63,427 nucleotides of DNA from Bradyrhizobium sp. (GCF_027451485.1 NZ_DAIDJE010000011.1:1-63427); one strand, 5' to 3'. Counted from the stretch's first letter, positions 53,144 through 63,402 are shown. A program made the numbers and translations. The notes: generated by a model not told the origin, from the letters alone.

Positions 53144-54339
53144 GGTCCGCTCTCGGGCGGTCGCACCGGCGGTGCAAAACTTCGAACGGGGCGCGCCATG
53201 GCCTCGTCGGCATCGGCAATGATCCGGAAGGACACGCGGGTCGAGTTGTACCAGCTCAACAGCGCACTGACCGCGACCATCGCGGCGATCCCCGTCACGG
53301 CGACCAGCAGGCGGATCAAGGCATTGCCCGGCGCTTCAACCGCGGCGACCTGGCCGGCAAAGGCCAATGCCACGCCCAGGCAGAACACTTCCAGCGAATG
53401 CTGCCCGCTCACGACGAGCGGCCGCAGGACCAGCCAGTTCAGCGGCGGCCAGTCCCGGGGAATCAGCCGGTCGACGACGACCGCAAGCGCCAGGAAATGC
53501 ACAAGGCGCAGCACGCCGAGATTGGTCTTGCCGAACGCGTAAAGGCTCCATTCGGGGAGGAGTTCACCAAGGTTCAGGCCATTCCAGGGGAGAAACAAGG
53601 CGAACGCCGATACCGCATAGACGGCCGACAGAATGAGCACCCAGCGTGAGCGCGCCAGCCGCCACACCCAGTCTGCCGCGCCGAGACCGCACCAGGCGCC
53701 CAAGACGAACAGTAATTGCCAGGCGAACGGATCGAAGTACCAGTATCCGGACGGAAAAGCCGGGAAGTTCAGTCCGAACCCATTGGCCGCGGCGTATAGG
53801 CTGATGGCCAATACCAGCGCCAGCGCCGGCGCTTTTCGCAGCAGCCACAGGACGGCCGGCGAGACCGCAAGGACCACGACATAGAGCGGCAGCACATTCA
53901 TGTTCACCGGCATGAACTTCAGTTGCAGCAGCGCCAGAATGCTTTCGTCCGGCCGTTGATGGACCACAGCGATGTTCATCGCATCGTCGAGCGCGTGTGA
54001 GCCATGCGAGAGCCAGAACGCCTCGCCGATCACGATCACAAACAGGAATATCTGGGCGATGTAAGCTTCAACGGCGCGCCGCACGATCTGCGCAGCCCCG
54101 ACCAGGAAGCCGCGCTGCTCCATCACGCGCCCATAGACATAGGCGTTGGCGTAGCCGGACACGAAGATAAAGACCTCAGCCGGATCGCTGAAGCCGTGAT
54201 TCCATGGCGTTATCCGATTGAAGATCGTGCCGGGAATGTGGGCCAGGAAGATGAGCCAGAGCGCAAATCCCCGATATAGGTCGAGCCGGAAGTCACGCGG
54301 TATCTCGACGGGATTGAGCTTGAGTCCGGGCATGTCCAT
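53131..54339 (-). CDS. opgC: OpgC-family membrane protein
   Basis: A 402-aa polytopic membrane protein (about 10 helices) of the OpgC family, related to acyltransferases that add succinyl groups to osmoregulated periplasmic glucans. Visible: DFRLDLYRGFALWLIFLAHI, HGFSDPAEVFIFVSGYANAY, WYFDPFAWQLLFVLGAWCGL, LLPEWSLYAFGKTNLGVLRL and VSGQHSLEVFCLGVALAF. GGAACGGG precedes the ATG. No opgG/opgH is nearby. The substrate is inferred from the family. Confidence 0.88.
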   Translation of the reverse strand: MDMPGLKLNPVEIPRDFRLDLYRGFALWLIFLAHIPGTIFNRITPWNHGFSDPAEVFIFVSGYANAYVYGRVMEQRGFLVGAAQIVRRAVEAYIAQIFLFVIVIGEAFWLSHGSHALDDAMNIAVVHQRPDESILALLQLKFMPVNMNVLPLYVVVLAVSPAVLWLLRKAPALALVLAISLYAAANGFGLNFPAFPSGYWYFDPFAWQLLFVLGAWCGLGAADWVWRLARSRWVLILSAVYAVSAFALFLPWNGLNLGELLPEWSLYAFGKTNLGVLRLVHFLALAVVVDRLIPRDWPPLNWLVLRPLVVSGQHSLEVFCLGVALAFAGQVAAVEAPGNALIRLLVAVTGIAAMVAVSALLSWYNSTRVSFRIIADADEAMARPVRSFAPPVRPPESGPQLS

Positions 54340-54520
54340 CCCGTTCCATCATCGCCCGCAAGTGTCTTTCGGCAGGCACGCCTTTGATCGGACAAAATAT
54401 GCTGACGTGCCTTGATCAAAGTCAAGAATTCGAAGGAAAGCGCGGCAACTTGCCTTTGAATGCGGCTTGTGTTCGCGTCGCGCACGGCCAACTATTCTGG
54501 CACCTTCGCAGGAGTATCGC

Positions 54521-55402
54521 ATGCGTGCGGTTTTGGGGTTCAGCTGGAAACTTGGCAAATGGGCCGGTGCCGCCGTAGTGGTGGCTTACATTGCCGTCTG
54601 CACGGTGATGTACGTGATGCAGCGCTCTCTGGTCTTTCCCAAGCTGGCCGGCCATGTCACTGCGGTTGAAGCGGGTTTCCCCGAGGCGCAGGAGGTTGCG
54701 CTGCACACATCCGATGGCGAGCGTCTGGTCGCCTGGTATGTGCCACCCAAGTCCGACAAGCCCCTCTTCATCTATTTCCACGGCAACGGCGATACTCTCA
54801 ACTGGCGCGTCGGTCGCGACCGCAAGCTCGTGGCCGACGGCAGCGGGCTGCTCGCGGTGTCCTACAGAGGTTACGAGGGGTCGACCGGCAGTCCGTCCGA
54901 AGATGGCATGCATCTCGACGCTGCGGCGGCCTATGCCTTCGCCGCCGATCATCAGATCGGGCCTGACCGTATCGTGCTGTGGGGGCAGTCGCTTGGCACG
55001 GGCGTCGCGGTCTGGCTTGCGGTCGAGCGGAAGATCAAGGCGCTCGTGCTGGAGTCGCCTTACACTTCGGTCGCGGACGTCGCAGCCATGAATTACCCGC
55101 TGCTGCCGGTGCGGTGGTTGCTCAAGGATCAATTCCATTCGGATTGGCTGATCAGCAAGGTGACTGCGCCGGTGCTGGTGTTCCATGGGGCCAAGGACGA
55201 GACGGTGCCGATCTCGTTTGGGCAGCGTCTCTACAACCTTGTCAAGGCGCCCAAATGCTTCGTTCGATTTCCACTCGGCGGCCATGACGACCTTGACGAC
55301 GTCAAGATCGTTGCCAGCATTCGCGGCTTCATTGCCAGGTCCTGGCGCGGCTCCGCCGAGCCGGCAGGCGACGGCTGCCAACGCGCCAGTCTTGCGAGCT
55401 GA
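54521..55402 (+). CDS. Membrane-anchored alpha/beta hydrolase
   Basis: A 293-aa hydrolase with an N-terminal membrane helix (about residues 13-33, WAGAAVVVAYIAVCTVMYVM). The fold shows LFIYFHGNGDTLNWRVGRDR (oxyanion loop), AVSYRGYEGSTGSPSEDGM, the nucleophile Ser in VLWGQSLGTGVAVWL, VFHGAKDETVP (acid) and GGHDDL (His). It resembles the ABHD13/ABHD17-like group. The ATG at 54521 has a CAGGAG site. Substrate unknown. Confidence 0.9.
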   Translation: MRAVLGFSWKLGKWAGAAVVVAYIAVCTVMYVMQRSLVFPKLAGHVTAVEAGFPEAQEVALHTSDGERLVAWYVPPKSDKPLFIYFHGNGDTLNWRVGRDRKLVADGSGLLAVSYRGYEGSTGSPSEDGMHLDAAAAYAFAADHQIGPDRIVLWGQSLGTGVAVWLAVERKIKALVLESPYTSVADVAAMNYPLLPVRWLLKDQFHSDWLISKVTAPVLVFHGAKDETVPISFGQRLYNLVKAPKCFVRFPLGGHDDLDDVKIVASIRGFIARSWRGSAEPAGDGCQRASLAS

Positions 55403-55441
55403 CCGCGTCCTCACGCCGGCATAGCGGCCAGGGGAACAGCG

Positions 55442-57298
55442 TCAAGCCCGACGCCGCGGTACAACCGATTGCCGTTGCTGCGCGATGCGTCGGTAGAGTT
55501 CATCGATCTGCTTTTCGAAGCGTGCTTCGATCACGCGCCGCTTGACCTTGAGCGTTGGCGTCAGACTTCCGTCTTCGATGGTCCACGGCGTGATGGTGGC
55601 CAGGATCGCGCGCACTTGCCAGAATTCCGGCAGGCTGCGGGTCTGTGCCGACAGACGCGAGAGGATCGCCTCCTGCGCGACGGGCCCGTCTAGATCTGCG
55701 GGGTCAACCGCGAGGTCGCGCGCAAGCCGCAGCCAGGCTTCGGGATCAAGCACCAGGATTGCAGTCACGCAAGGCCGCTGGTCACCGACGACACACAGCT
55801 GCTCGAACAACGGATCGTTCTGGATCGCCGCTTCGATGGCGTTCGGCGGGACATGCTCTCCGGTCGACAGAACGATGATCTCCTTGAGCCGGCCGGTGAT
55901 GAAGACGCTGCCGTTTCGAATCTGGGCGATGTCGCCGGTCCTGAGCCAACCGTCCGCCGATAGCGTTTCGGCGGTCGCCTGTTCATTTTGCCAGTAGCCC
56001 TTCATGGTCGACGGCGACCGCACGATGAGTTCCGATTGCGCGCCGAGTTTGACTTCAAGCCCGTGGAGCGGTCGGCCGGCTGAACCGGGCAGGCTGCCCT
56101 CGATGGCTCGCGAGGCGACGACGGGCCCGGCTTCCGTCAGTCCGTAACCTTCAACGATCGGCAGGCCGAGTCCGACGAGGAATTGGGCAACCTTGGCCTG
56201 GAGGGCGGCCCCGCCGCTCATCGCGATGCGAACGCGTCCACCGAAGGCGGCGAGGACAGGCCGTGCCACGAACCTGTCGAGCAAAGGCCAGAGCATCATT
56301 CTCGCAAACAGACCAGGAGGCGTGCCCCGGCCGTGGCGGAATTCATTCAATTCCCAGCCAAGACGCGCGGCCAGCTCAACGAGCCGGCGCGTCACCTGGC
56401 TGGCGTCCGTCTCGCGGCGCACCGCCTCATAGATCCGCTCGTACAGCCTTGGAACCGCCACGAGCACGGTTGGGCGGATGGTTTTAAGATCCTCCCGCAG
56501 CCGCTCGACAGAGCGGGCGTAGACCACGCGCGAGCCCGCCATCATCGGCAGATAGTAGCCGAGTGTGCGCTCGAAGGCGTGGGCCAGCGGCAGAAGGGAA
56601 AGGTAGACGTCGCTCACGAGCGGGGGGATGAGCCTCGTGCTCGCCTCGCTGTTCCACAGGATCGCGGCGTGCGTAAGCATCACGCCTTTCGGGCGGCCCG
56701 TGGTGCCCGACGTGTAGATGATCGTGGCGATATCATGCGGCGCACAGCGCAACTCGCTGCGATCCGGCTCGCTTTGCGCGAGAGCGTCGCGAAGCGCGGA
56801 GAGCCGCGAACGGCCCCGCGGCAGAACGGTCACTCGGTCGAGCCCATCCCTCACCCAGACGTGCTTGAGGGCTCCATTGGCTTCGACGAGGGGTGCAATC
56901 GTGCTCCATCGCGCGGCGCTATCGATCAGGCAGAGCCGCGCGCCCGAGTCGGCAAGGATGAAGGCCGCGTTCTCGGGACTGTCATTGGCATAAAGCGGCA
57001 CGGTGATCAGGCCGTTCGCCAAGGCCGCAAGGTCGAACGCCACCCAATCGGTGCCATTGGGCAGCAGGACCGCGGCACGATCACCTGGCCTCAGCCCGCA
57101 GCGCGCCAATGCACCCCGCAGGCAAGCCACCCGCTCCGCCATTTCTCGCCAGGTCTGTTCTTTCCAGCGGCCGTCGACATGCTCGCAATAAGCGACATCG
57201 TCACCGCTGCGACCAACACGCTTGGCGAACAATCCGGCAAGCGTCCCGGCCTCGTCGCGGGATATCACGTCGATCCGCTCTGGCGGCTCCGATCCCAT
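55442..57298 (-). CDS. Long-chain acyl-CoA synthetase (AMP-forming)
   Basis: A 618-aa ANL-superfamily enzyme activating fatty acids with ATP and CoA. Motifs: IIYTSGTTGRPKGVMLTHAA (P-loop), LSLLPLAHAFERTLGYYLPM, PTVLVAVPRLYERIYEAV, GLPIVEGYGLTEAGPVVASR (A5), GWLRTGDIAQ (A7), ITGRLKEIIVLSTGEHVPP (A8) and LTPTLKVKRRVIEARF (A10 Lys). The pattern matches the FadD15/FAA1-like long-chain group. Single gene, convergent with the hydrolase. Confidence 0.95.
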   Translation of the reverse strand: MGSEPPERIDVISRDEAGTLAGLFAKRVGRSGDDVAYCEHVDGRWKEQTWREMAERVACLRGALARCGLRPGDRAAVLLPNGTDWVAFDLAALANGLITVPLYANDSPENAAFILADSGARLCLIDSAARWSTIAPLVEANGALKHVWVRDGLDRVTVLPRGRSRLSALRDALAQSEPDRSELRCAPHDIATIIYTSGTTGRPKGVMLTHAAILWNSEASTRLIPPLVSDVYLSLLPLAHAFERTLGYYLPMMAGSRVVYARSVERLREDLKTIRPTVLVAVPRLYERIYEAVRRETDASQVTRRLVELAARLGWELNEFRHGRGTPPGLFARMMLWPLLDRFVARPVLAAFGGRVRIAMSGGAALQAKVAQFLVGLGLPIVEGYGLTEAGPVVASRAIEGSLPGSAGRPLHGLEVKLGAQSELIVRSPSTMKGYWQNEQATAETLSADGWLRTGDIAQIRNGSVFITGRLKEIIVLSTGEHVPPNAIEAAIQNDPLFEQLCVVGDQRPCVTAILVLDPEAWLRLARDLAVDPADLDGPVAQEAILSRLSAQTRSLPEFWQVRAILATITPWTIEDGSLTPTLKVKRRVIEARFEKQIDELYRRIAQQRQSVVPRRRA

Positions 57299-57396
57299 CT
57301 TTCTAATTAGCGTGCGATCGCCACCGTCCTCGTTGATTCAAATCAACACGAGCGACCCTTTCAGCATGCCAGTTTCATCGGGGTCTTTACCGGAAC

Positions 57397-57726
57397 GTGG
57401 AGGCAACCGGGTTGGAAAAGCTGAGCACCACCACGACGGGTCTCGTCATCGGCGCCATGATGGGCGGCATTCACCTGCTGTGGTCGTTGCTGGTCGCCGC
57501 GGGTTGGGGGCAGCCAGTCCTGAACTTCTTTTTCTGGATGTATTTCATCAAGCCGATCGATTTGACGGTGCCTTTCGAATCCGCGCGCGCCCTGACGCTG
57601 GTGTCGATATCCAGCATCATTGGATTTGTGCTCGGTTCGCTGGCGGCCCGCTTGTGGAACAGGATCCGTGCGCAAATGCTCGGCATCGATGTGCGGCCGG
57701 TCCACCGCGTCACCAAGGTGCTGTAG
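57397..57726 (+). CDS. Small membrane protein of unknown function
   Basis: A 109-aa protein from a GTG start with three hydrophobic segments (about residues 12-36, 42-55 and 64-86) and a basic C-terminal end (WNRIRAQMLGIDVRPVHRVT). No family recognised, and no clear ribosome binding site. It lies between the acyl-CoA synthetase (divergent) and the MFS gene (convergent). Confidence 0.6.
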   Translation: MEATGLEKLSTTTTGLVIGAMMGGIHLLWSLLVAAGWGQPVLNFFFWMYFIKPIDLTVPFESARALTLVSISSIIGFVLGSLAARLWNRIRAQMLGIDVRPVHRVTKVL

Positions 57727-57769
57727 CAAGATTCGGCGGCCTATCCGCGCATCCCGCCGCCTGCGGTTG

Positions 57770-58993
57770 TCACGCCGGCGCAGGCTGCCGGAGAAGCTGG
57801 CGGCCGACCAGGATACTGATGACGACAATGTTGAGCAGGTTGGAGCCGATGCCGGCGGTGAACGCCGGCGTGTAGTAGCCGAAATGATCGTAGAGCAAGC
57901 CTGCGATCCAGCTGCCGGCGCCCATGCCGCCGCCGCTGAACAACAGCAATGTCGGAATTCTCCAGGACGCCTGCGACGGTGGGAACAGTTCGCGCACGGC
58001 CAGCACATAGGCCGGGATGATGCCGGAAAATCCGAGGCCAAAGGCAGCGGTGACCGTGAAAAGGCCGGCCTCGTTCTGGGTCAGCAGGAACGCCGTCATC
58101 GACGCGGCCTGCCAAGCCGACCCGATCAAAACGGTGGTCAGACCGCCGATCCGGTCTGAGATCGCGCCCCAGATCTGCCGGCTCAGAAAGGCGGTGCCCA
58201 GCAGCACCGACAGCATCAGCGCGCCCATCGACCGGCTGATGCCGAGATCGCTGCAAAAGGCGACCAGGTGCCCCTGCGGCATCGCCATCGGAATGCAGCA
58301 CAGCACAGCGGCGCAGCAGATCATCGCAAATACCGCATTCGGCGGCCAGCCGAGGACGCGGGATTTTTCGGCGCCGGCTTCGGATGTCAGCGGATGAATT
58401 GTTTCCGGCGGCGCGCCGAAATAGATCACGGCGATCGGCGCGACGACCAGCATTTCGGCAAGCGCGTACCACAGCATCGTATGTCGCCAGCCGACACTGG
58501 CGATCGCGCGTTCGAAAATCGGCGGCCAGATCGTGCCGGCCAGATAAGTACCGCTCGAAATCAGCGCCAGCGCCGAGCCGCGTCGGCGATCGAACCAGCG
58601 GCTGACATAGATGTACAGGGGAGCGTTGATGCCGCCGATTCCGAACAGGCCGATGAACAGACCGTGGCCGATCCACAGCGGCCAGGGAGGTCCGAACGTC
58701 GAAATAGTGAGGCCAAGGGCGATCATCACCGAGCTGATCATCACCGTCGCGCGCGTGCCAGCGCGCTCGGCGATCTGGGACATCAGGATGCCGCCGATGC
58801 CGGAGCCGAGCCACGCCAGCGACGTGGCGAGCGCGGGAATCGAGCGCGACCCGCCGACCTCGCTTGCGATGTCCTTCAGCGCGACGGCGGTGATCCAGGC
58901 TGCGCCGAATGACATCGCGAGCGCAAACAGCGCGGCCGACGCGACGGCCCAGGAGGCTTTGCTTTCGATGGAAGGGGAAGGAGACAGCAACAT
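57770..58993 (-). CDS. MFS transporter
   Basis: A 407-aa major facilitator with 12 predicted helices. Visible: AWLGSGIGGILMSQIAERAG and GTRATVMISS (loop 2-3 motif), INAPLYIYVSRWFDRRRGSA, SRQIWGAISDRIGGLTTVLI (second-half copy) and LLYDHFGYYTPAFTAGIGSN. The pattern is like the monocarboxylate/oxalate-formate antiporter group. The ATG at 58993 is used over a TTG at 58999. Substrate unknown. Confidence 0.9.
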   Translation of the reverse strand: MLLSPSPSIESKASWAVASAALFALAMSFGAAWITAVALKDIASEVGGSRSIPALATSLAWLGSGIGGILMSQIAERAGTRATVMISSVMIALGLTISTFGPPWPLWIGHGLFIGLFGIGGINAPLYIYVSRWFDRRRGSALALISSGTYLAGTIWPPIFERAIASVGWRHTMLWYALAEMLVVAPIAVIYFGAPPETIHPLTSEAGAEKSRVLGWPPNAVFAMICCAAVLCCIPMAMPQGHLVAFCSDLGISRSMGALMLSVLLGTAFLSRQIWGAISDRIGGLTTVLIGSAWQAASMTAFLLTQNEAGLFTVTAAFGLGFSGIIPAYVLAVRELFPPSQASWRIPTLLLFSGGGMGAGSWIAGLLYDHFGYYTPAFTAGIGSNLLNIVVISILVGRQLLRQPAPA

Positions 58994-59179
58994 CGGCAAC
59001 GTGAAACCCGGCTTTTCGATCTGATTTTACAGATCGAAAGTGATTTCACCACCCACGTCAGCGAGGGGCAGCTCCTCGTGCTGCATTGCGCAAAGGTTGG
59101 CGGCGATCAATTGCCCGAAGCGCAGGCGACGGAGAAATCCTCACCCTCCTTCCGGTCGAGGCTTCAGCGCCGGCTTGCC

Positions 59180-60262
59180 TCAATATGCGCCGAACGTCAC
59201 CGGCCGGAACGCATACAGCAGGTGCATGTCGAGCTTGCCTTCCATCTTCTCCATGGTCGCAAATGCCTTGGCGTGCGTGAAGGGCACCCGATAGGGACGC
59301 TGCTCGATCAATGCGGTGTAGATATCGACGATGGTCGTCAGCCGCACGATGTCGCTGATTTCCCCGGCGCGCAGTCCGTCGGGATAGCCGGTGCCGTCGA
59401 GCAATTCGTGATGATGCAGCACGACGTCCAGCATTTCCGGCGGATAGCCGCCCTGAATCGCCAGCGCATCGTAGCCAAGACGCGGATGCCGGCGCATCTC
59501 GTTCTTTTCTTCCTCGGTCAACAGGCCGGGCTTGTCGAGAATGGAGGTCGGGATGAACGCCTTGCCGACGTCGTGCAGCAGCGCGGCCCGCACCAGGCGC
59601 CGCTGGTCGTCCTCCCGCATGCCGAGGTGCTGCGCGAAGGCGACCGCAAAGCCGGTTACAAACAGGCAATGGCGAAAGCTGTCGGCGTGGTGGCAGCCGA
59701 CGGTCGTCAGCCACTCCCGCAGCGAAGAGTGCTTGATGGCCTTGAGGATCTTGTTCTCGGCCTGCACGACGTCGCTGAATCGTAGGGGTTCGCCGGCCGG
59801 CAGCTTGTGGAAGATCTTGATCATCACTTCGTGGGCGGCCTCGACACCGCGGTTCAACGTCTTGCCGCGTTCGGTCGCGTCGAAACCTTGATTGTCCGGA
59901 AAGGCAGCGCGGACGCGTTGCAGGATGCCGGCCGCGTCCAGGGGACGCGAAATCGTGTCGGTGGCGCCAAGAGCCCAGGCCTGCATCGAGCCGTGATGAA
60001 GAGCGTCCGCCAGGACGAACAGGCGCGGCATCGCGCGGTAGGATTCGTGGCGCAGCTTGTTGCGCACGCGCTGCACGCTTTCGGCCGAACGCAGATTGAT
60101 GTCGACCACGACGCCGGAGATCTGATCGGGGGTGTCGGGAAGATCCGATGTCGAAACGGTCTGCACCTCGCTGACCGATTGAAGGATGAGCTCCAACTCG
60201 CGGCTTTGTTCCTGGTTGTCGGACGCCAGCAGCAGGCGGCGCCGTGGAGTTTGAGCTGACAT
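59180..60262 (-). CDS. HD-GYP domain response regulator (probable cyclic-di-GMP phosphodiesterase)
   Basis: A 360-aa protein with an N-terminal receiver-like domain (about 8-125; the acceptor-site Asp in GVVVDINLRSAES) and a C-terminal HD-GYP domain (about 180-345). The HD motif is RAALLHDVGKAFIP, and the family motif is LHHHELLDGTGYPDGLRAGE. These residues are the metal and substrate ligands of cyclic-di-GMP phosphodiesterases. The ATG at 60262 (MSAQTPRRR) is chosen; the upstream extension runs into a repeat. The receiver lacks an obvious second acidic pair, so phosphorylation is uncertain. Confidence 0.88.
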   Translation of the reverse strand: MSAQTPRRRLLLASDNQEQSRELELILQSVSEVQTVSTSDLPDTPDQISGVVVDINLRSAESVQRVRNKLRHESYRAMPRLFVLADALHHGSMQAWALGATDTISRPLDAAGILQRVRAAFPDNQGFDATERGKTLNRGVEAAHEVMIKIFHKLPAGEPLRFSDVVQAENKILKAIKHSSLREWLTTVGCHHADSFRHCLFVTGFAVAFAQHLGMREDDQRRLVRAALLHDVGKAFIPTSILDKPGLLTEEEKNEMRRHPRLGYDALAIQGGYPPEMLDVVLHHHELLDGTGYPDGLRAGEISDIVRLTTIVDIYTALIEQRPYRVPFTHAKAFATMEKMEGKLDMHLLYAFRPVTFGAY

Positions 60263-60300
60263 GGCCCCTCTTTCGATGGGTGCTGGTTGGCCAGTGGTCC

Positions 60301-60357
60301 AATTCCAAACATTCACATCCCGTCGCAGCGAACGCGTTTGCGGATGTTGGAATTCCA
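60301..60357. repeat. Palindromic repeat, type C-like (copy 2)
   Basis: AATTCCAAACATTC (60301-60314) and GGATGTTGGAATTCC (60342-60356) are imperfect inverted arms related to the hairpin at 24263-24313. It lies just upstream of the HD-GYP gene and could hold part of its promoter. Confidence 0.5.
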
Positions 60358-60385
60358 GGACCACCAGAAAGAATTTGAGCTTCTA

Positions 60386-60450
60386 GTGGAGTTTCGGATT
60401 TGACATTCGCTTTCGCGGCCGAGGGGTAGCGAATGTCAAATCCACTCCAC
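60386..60450. repeat. Large hairpin (type D inverted repeat)
   Basis: Arms GGATTTGACATTCGCT (60396-60411) and AGCGAATGTCAAATCC (60428-60443) are perfect over 16 bases. After a 3-base bulge they continue as GTGGAGT (60386-60392) with ACTCCAC (60444-60450). The loop is 16 bases. No T run follows, so it is more likely a repeat element or binding site than a terminator. Confidence 0.7.
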
Positions 60451-60566
60451 CAGCCTTCAACCTTACCGAGAACACATTCCCTGCTCCTTAAGAGAAATCA
60501 TGAACGGGCCCTTTCTCCTGAAGCTAGAATTTGAAGGGTGCGGAGGTCTGAGGGCGGCTGGCTGAC

Positions 60567-60601
60567 AAAAAAGCCGCCGGAGGGATCGCCCCTCCGGCGG
60601 C
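60567..60601 (-). terminator. Rho-independent terminator of the iorAB operon
   Basis: On the minus strand a 12-base perfect stem (GCCGCCGGAGGG, 60590-60601 with 60573-60584), loop of 5 bases, followed by six T (60567-60572). It lies 25 bases after the iorB stop codon. Confidence 0.9.
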
Positions 60602-60625
60602 CTGTTCTCTCGCGATTTGAAGGGC

Positions 60626-62917
60626 TTATGCCTTCATCGCAGCCTTGACGGCTTCCGCCGTGATCGGCAGCGAGCGTACCCGCGCGCCGGATGCGTTGAA
60701 GATCGCGTTTGCCAGCGCAGGCGCGATCACGGTTACCGCGGGCTCTCCGACCCCGGTCGCGTGCTCGCCATTGGCAATCACGTGCACTTCAACCTCGGGG
60801 GCCTGGCTCATCCGGAGCGGCGTGTAGCTATCGAAATTGGTCTGTTCGAGAGCGCCGTCCTTCAGCGTTGCCTTTTCGTACAGCGCAAGCGAAACACCCC
60901 ACAACGAGGCGCCCTCGACCTGGGCACGAACGTTGTCGGGATGCACCTGCGTGCCGACGTCGGTGGCCACGGTCAGCTTCTTGACCTTGACCTCGCCGCT
61001 CGGCGCGACTGCAACATGGGCCACACAGGCGGTCCAGCTTGCGGTTTTTCTTTCCTGCGACGAGACGCAGGCCACGCCCATCCCTTCGCCTTTCGGCAAC
61101 GCCTTGGTGCCGTAGCCGGCGAGGCCCATGGCTGCGATCAGCGTATTGCGCAGCCGCTGTGCGCCGCCATTGTTGTCGCCCTGCCCGTCGAGCATTTCGA
61201 TCCGGAATTGCGCCGGATCCTTGCCCGCGGCATGAGCGAGTTCGTCAACCATGCTTTCGACCGCCCAGAAGGTCCACCCCGGCGCGACCGACCGCAACTG
61301 ACCCGAGGGCGTGGCGGTCTGGGCCATGTCGTTGAGGATGGCGCGGACGTTGTGATTGGGCACGGTATAGAAGAAGTCCGCGCCGTTCACCGTGAACGCG
61401 TCAAGTGCGCCCTTCTTGTCGACCGAAGGCGAGAGGAAGGCCGGGATCCCCCAGCGCTTGGTCGGCCAGGCCGCGACCACGTCGTGGTTCATCGCCACGA
61501 GCTTGCCGTTGCCGTCGAGTCCCGCTTTGACCTTCTGGTAGGTCAGCGGCCGCGTGAAATCCATCTGCATGTCGTGTTCACGCGTGTAGATGATCTTGAC
61601 CGGCTTGCCGACGGCTTTCGACGCCTGCACGGCCGGTACCAGCATGTCGCCCTCGAGACGCCGGCCGAAGCCGCCGCCGAGCCACTGCTGATGCATCACC
61701 ACGAACTTCGGATCGACCCCGGCGGCCCCGGCCGCGATCGCGCCGGAACGCGTCGCAAACTGGTTGCCGGTGTAGACGTGCCAGATGTCGCCCTTCTGCT
61801 CCGCCACCGCGGTCATCGGCTCCATCGGTGCGTGGATGTTGATGCTGGTGGTGTACTCCGCCTCCAGCACCTTGGCCGCCGTACCCAAGGCGGCCGCGGT
61901 GTCGCCGTTCTTGACGAAGAAGAAGCCGGAATCATCAAGGCCCTGGAGCCGCTTGGCTTCGTCGACGATAGACTGGCTCGACAGCTTGGCATTGGGACCC
62001 CTGTCGTAGGTGACCTTGAGCGCTTGGGCTGCCTTGGTTGCGGCGGCATAGGTATTTGCCACCGCGACCACCCATCCGGTCGTCGTTGCGGTCTTGTCGT
62101 CGAGGGTGACCGCCTTGATGAAGCCGGGCACCTTTTTGGCTTCGCTGTCGTCGACCGATTTCACCGTGGCGCCATAGCGCGCCGGCGGCGTGACGACCTT
62201 GCCGTAGACCATGCCCGGCAGCATCACGTCGATGCCGTACTTGGCCGTGCCGTTCGTCTTGGAGGGAATGTCGAGCTGCGGGACCGAGACGCCGATCATG
62301 GTGTATTGGTCCGGCGTCTTGAGCTTGATCGCCTTGAGGTCGTCGGCGGTAAAGGTCTTGGTGGCCTTGCCGCTCTTGACCACTTCGGCGAAGGTCACCG
62401 ACTTCTTCGACTTCGGATCGGTGATCTTGGAGTTTCTCACGACCAGATTGGCGGCCGGAACGCCCATCATGGCTGCGGCCGCTTCCGTCAGCGCGATTCG
62501 CCCCGCGGCACCCGCGCGGCTCATCGCATCGAAGTTCATCATGGTGCTCCAGCTGCCGCCGGTCACCTGCGCGCCAAGCACGGGATCGTTGTACTTCGGA
62601 TCGTTGGAAGCAAGCTGGACCCGCATGTCCTTCCAGTTGGCGCCGAGTTCTTCGCAGACGATTTGCGCCATAGTGGAGGCGATGTGCTGGCCCATATCGG
62701 CCTTGCCGCTGATGACCGTGACGATGCCGTCAGGCGCAATCGAGTACCACACGCTGGGATCGAAGTTGGAGGCCGCGGCCAACGCCTGATCACTGCCGAG
62801 AAGGCCGGGAACGGCGGAATAGCCAAGCGCAAGGCCTGCAGCTGCCGAGCCGACGAGGAAGGAGCGGCGGCTCAGATCGGCCGGCTCGTTGTGGGTGATT
62901 TTGACGTGCGAATTCAT
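60626..62917 (-). CDS. Molybdopterin-binding large subunit of an IorB-type aldehyde/isoquinoline oxidoreductase
   Basis: A 763-aa periplasmic molybdenum hydroxylase subunit. A Tat signal is present ([20 protein letters not shown]). Molybdopterin and active-site segments: [80 protein letters not shown] and the catalytic Glu in [19 protein letters not shown]. It overlaps the small-subunit gene by four bases. This two-subunit form lacks the FAD subunit of xanthine dehydrogenases and is thought to use cytochrome c as acceptor. The substrate is not readable; IorB is only the best-known member. Confidence 0.9.
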   Translation of the reverse strand: MNSHVKITHNEPADLSRRSFLVGSAAAGLALGYSAVPGLLGSDQALAAASNFDPSVWYSIAPDGIVTVISGKADMGQHIASTMAQIVCEELGANWKDMRVQLASNDPKYNDPVLGAQVTGGSWSTMMNFDAMSRAGAAGRIALTEAAAAMMGVPAANLVVRNSKITDPKSKKSVTFAEVVKSGKATKTFTADDLKAIKLKTPDQYTMIGVSVPQLDIPSKTNGTAKYGIDVMLPGMVYGKVVTPPARYGATVKSVDDSEAKKVPGFIKAVTLDDKTATTTGWVVAVANTYAAATKAAQALKVTYDRGPNAKLSSQSIVDEAKRLQGLDDSGFFFVKNGDTAAALGTAAKVLEAEYTTSINIHAPMEPMTAVAEQKGDIWHVYTGNQFATRSGAIAAGAAGVDPKFVVMHQQWLGGGFGRRLEGDMLVPAVQASKAVGKPVKIIYTREHDMQMDFTRPLTYQKVKAGLDGNGKLVAMNHDVVAAWPTKRWGIPAFLSPSVDKKGALDAFTVNGADFFYTVPNHNVRAILNDMAQTATPSGQLRSVAPGWTFWAVESMVDELAHAAGKDPAQFRIEMLDGQGDNNGGAQRLRNTLIAAMGLAGYGTKALPKGEGMGVACVSSQERKTASWTACVAHVAVAPSGEVKVKKLTVATDVGTQVHPDNVRAQVEGASLWGVSLALYEKATLKDGALEQTNFDSYTPLRMSQAPEVEVHVIANGEHATGVGEPAVTVIAPALANAIFNASGARVRSLPITAEAVKAAMKA

Positions 62918-63402
62918 GTGTGCCTCCGATCGGTTGCGTTGGAGGCAGTGCGCATTTCGGTTGCTGCGCGCATGATCGCCTTTTGAATGCGCGAGTAGGT
63001 CATGCAGCGGCAGAGATTGCCGTCCATGTGCGCAACGACTTCCTCCTTGGTCGGATTGGAATTCTTCGCAAGCAGCGAAGCCGCCTGCATGATCTGACCG
63101 GACTGGCAGTAGCCGCATTGAGGCACCTGCTCGGCAATCCATGCCTTCTGCAAGGGATGCTCGCCCTTCGCCGACAAACCTTCGATCGTGGTGATCTTCT
63201 TGCCCACGGCGTCGCCGACCGCGGTCTGGCAGGAGCGCACGGCTTCACCGTTGAGGTGAACGGTGCATGCTCCGCATAGTCCGGCACCGCATCCGAATTT
63301 CGTGCCGGTCATCTGCAATTGCTCGCGGATGACCCAGAGCAGCGGCGTATCGTGCGCCGCTTCGACGGACATATTCCGTCCATTGATGTTGAGATTAGGC
63401 AT
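62914..63402 (-). CDS. [2Fe-2S] small subunit of an IorA-type oxidoreductase
   Basis: A 162-aa iron-sulfur protein. The plant-type cluster has Cys in [16 protein letters not shown] and VRSC; the second, helical cluster has [17 protein letters not shown] and [13 protein letters not shown]. All eight cysteines are present. It transfers electrons from the molybdenum site. No signal peptide is seen, as usual: it is exported together with the Tat-bearing large subunit. A GGGGAAG site lies just before the ATG, at the window edge. Confidence 0.94.
   Translation of the reverse strand: MPNLNINGRNMSVEAAHDTPLLWVIREQLQMTGTKFGCGAGLCGACTVHLNGEAVRSCQTAVGDAVGKKITTIEGLSAKGEHPLQKAWIAEQVPQCGYCQSGQIMQAASLLAKNSNPTKEEVVAHMDGNLCRCMTYSRIQKAIMRAATEMRTASNATDRRHT

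Noticed and set aside
60617..62986. A 789-codon plus-strand frame opposite the molybdenum hydroxylase
   Set aside because: It mirrors the real gene on the other strand and shows no recognisable domain.
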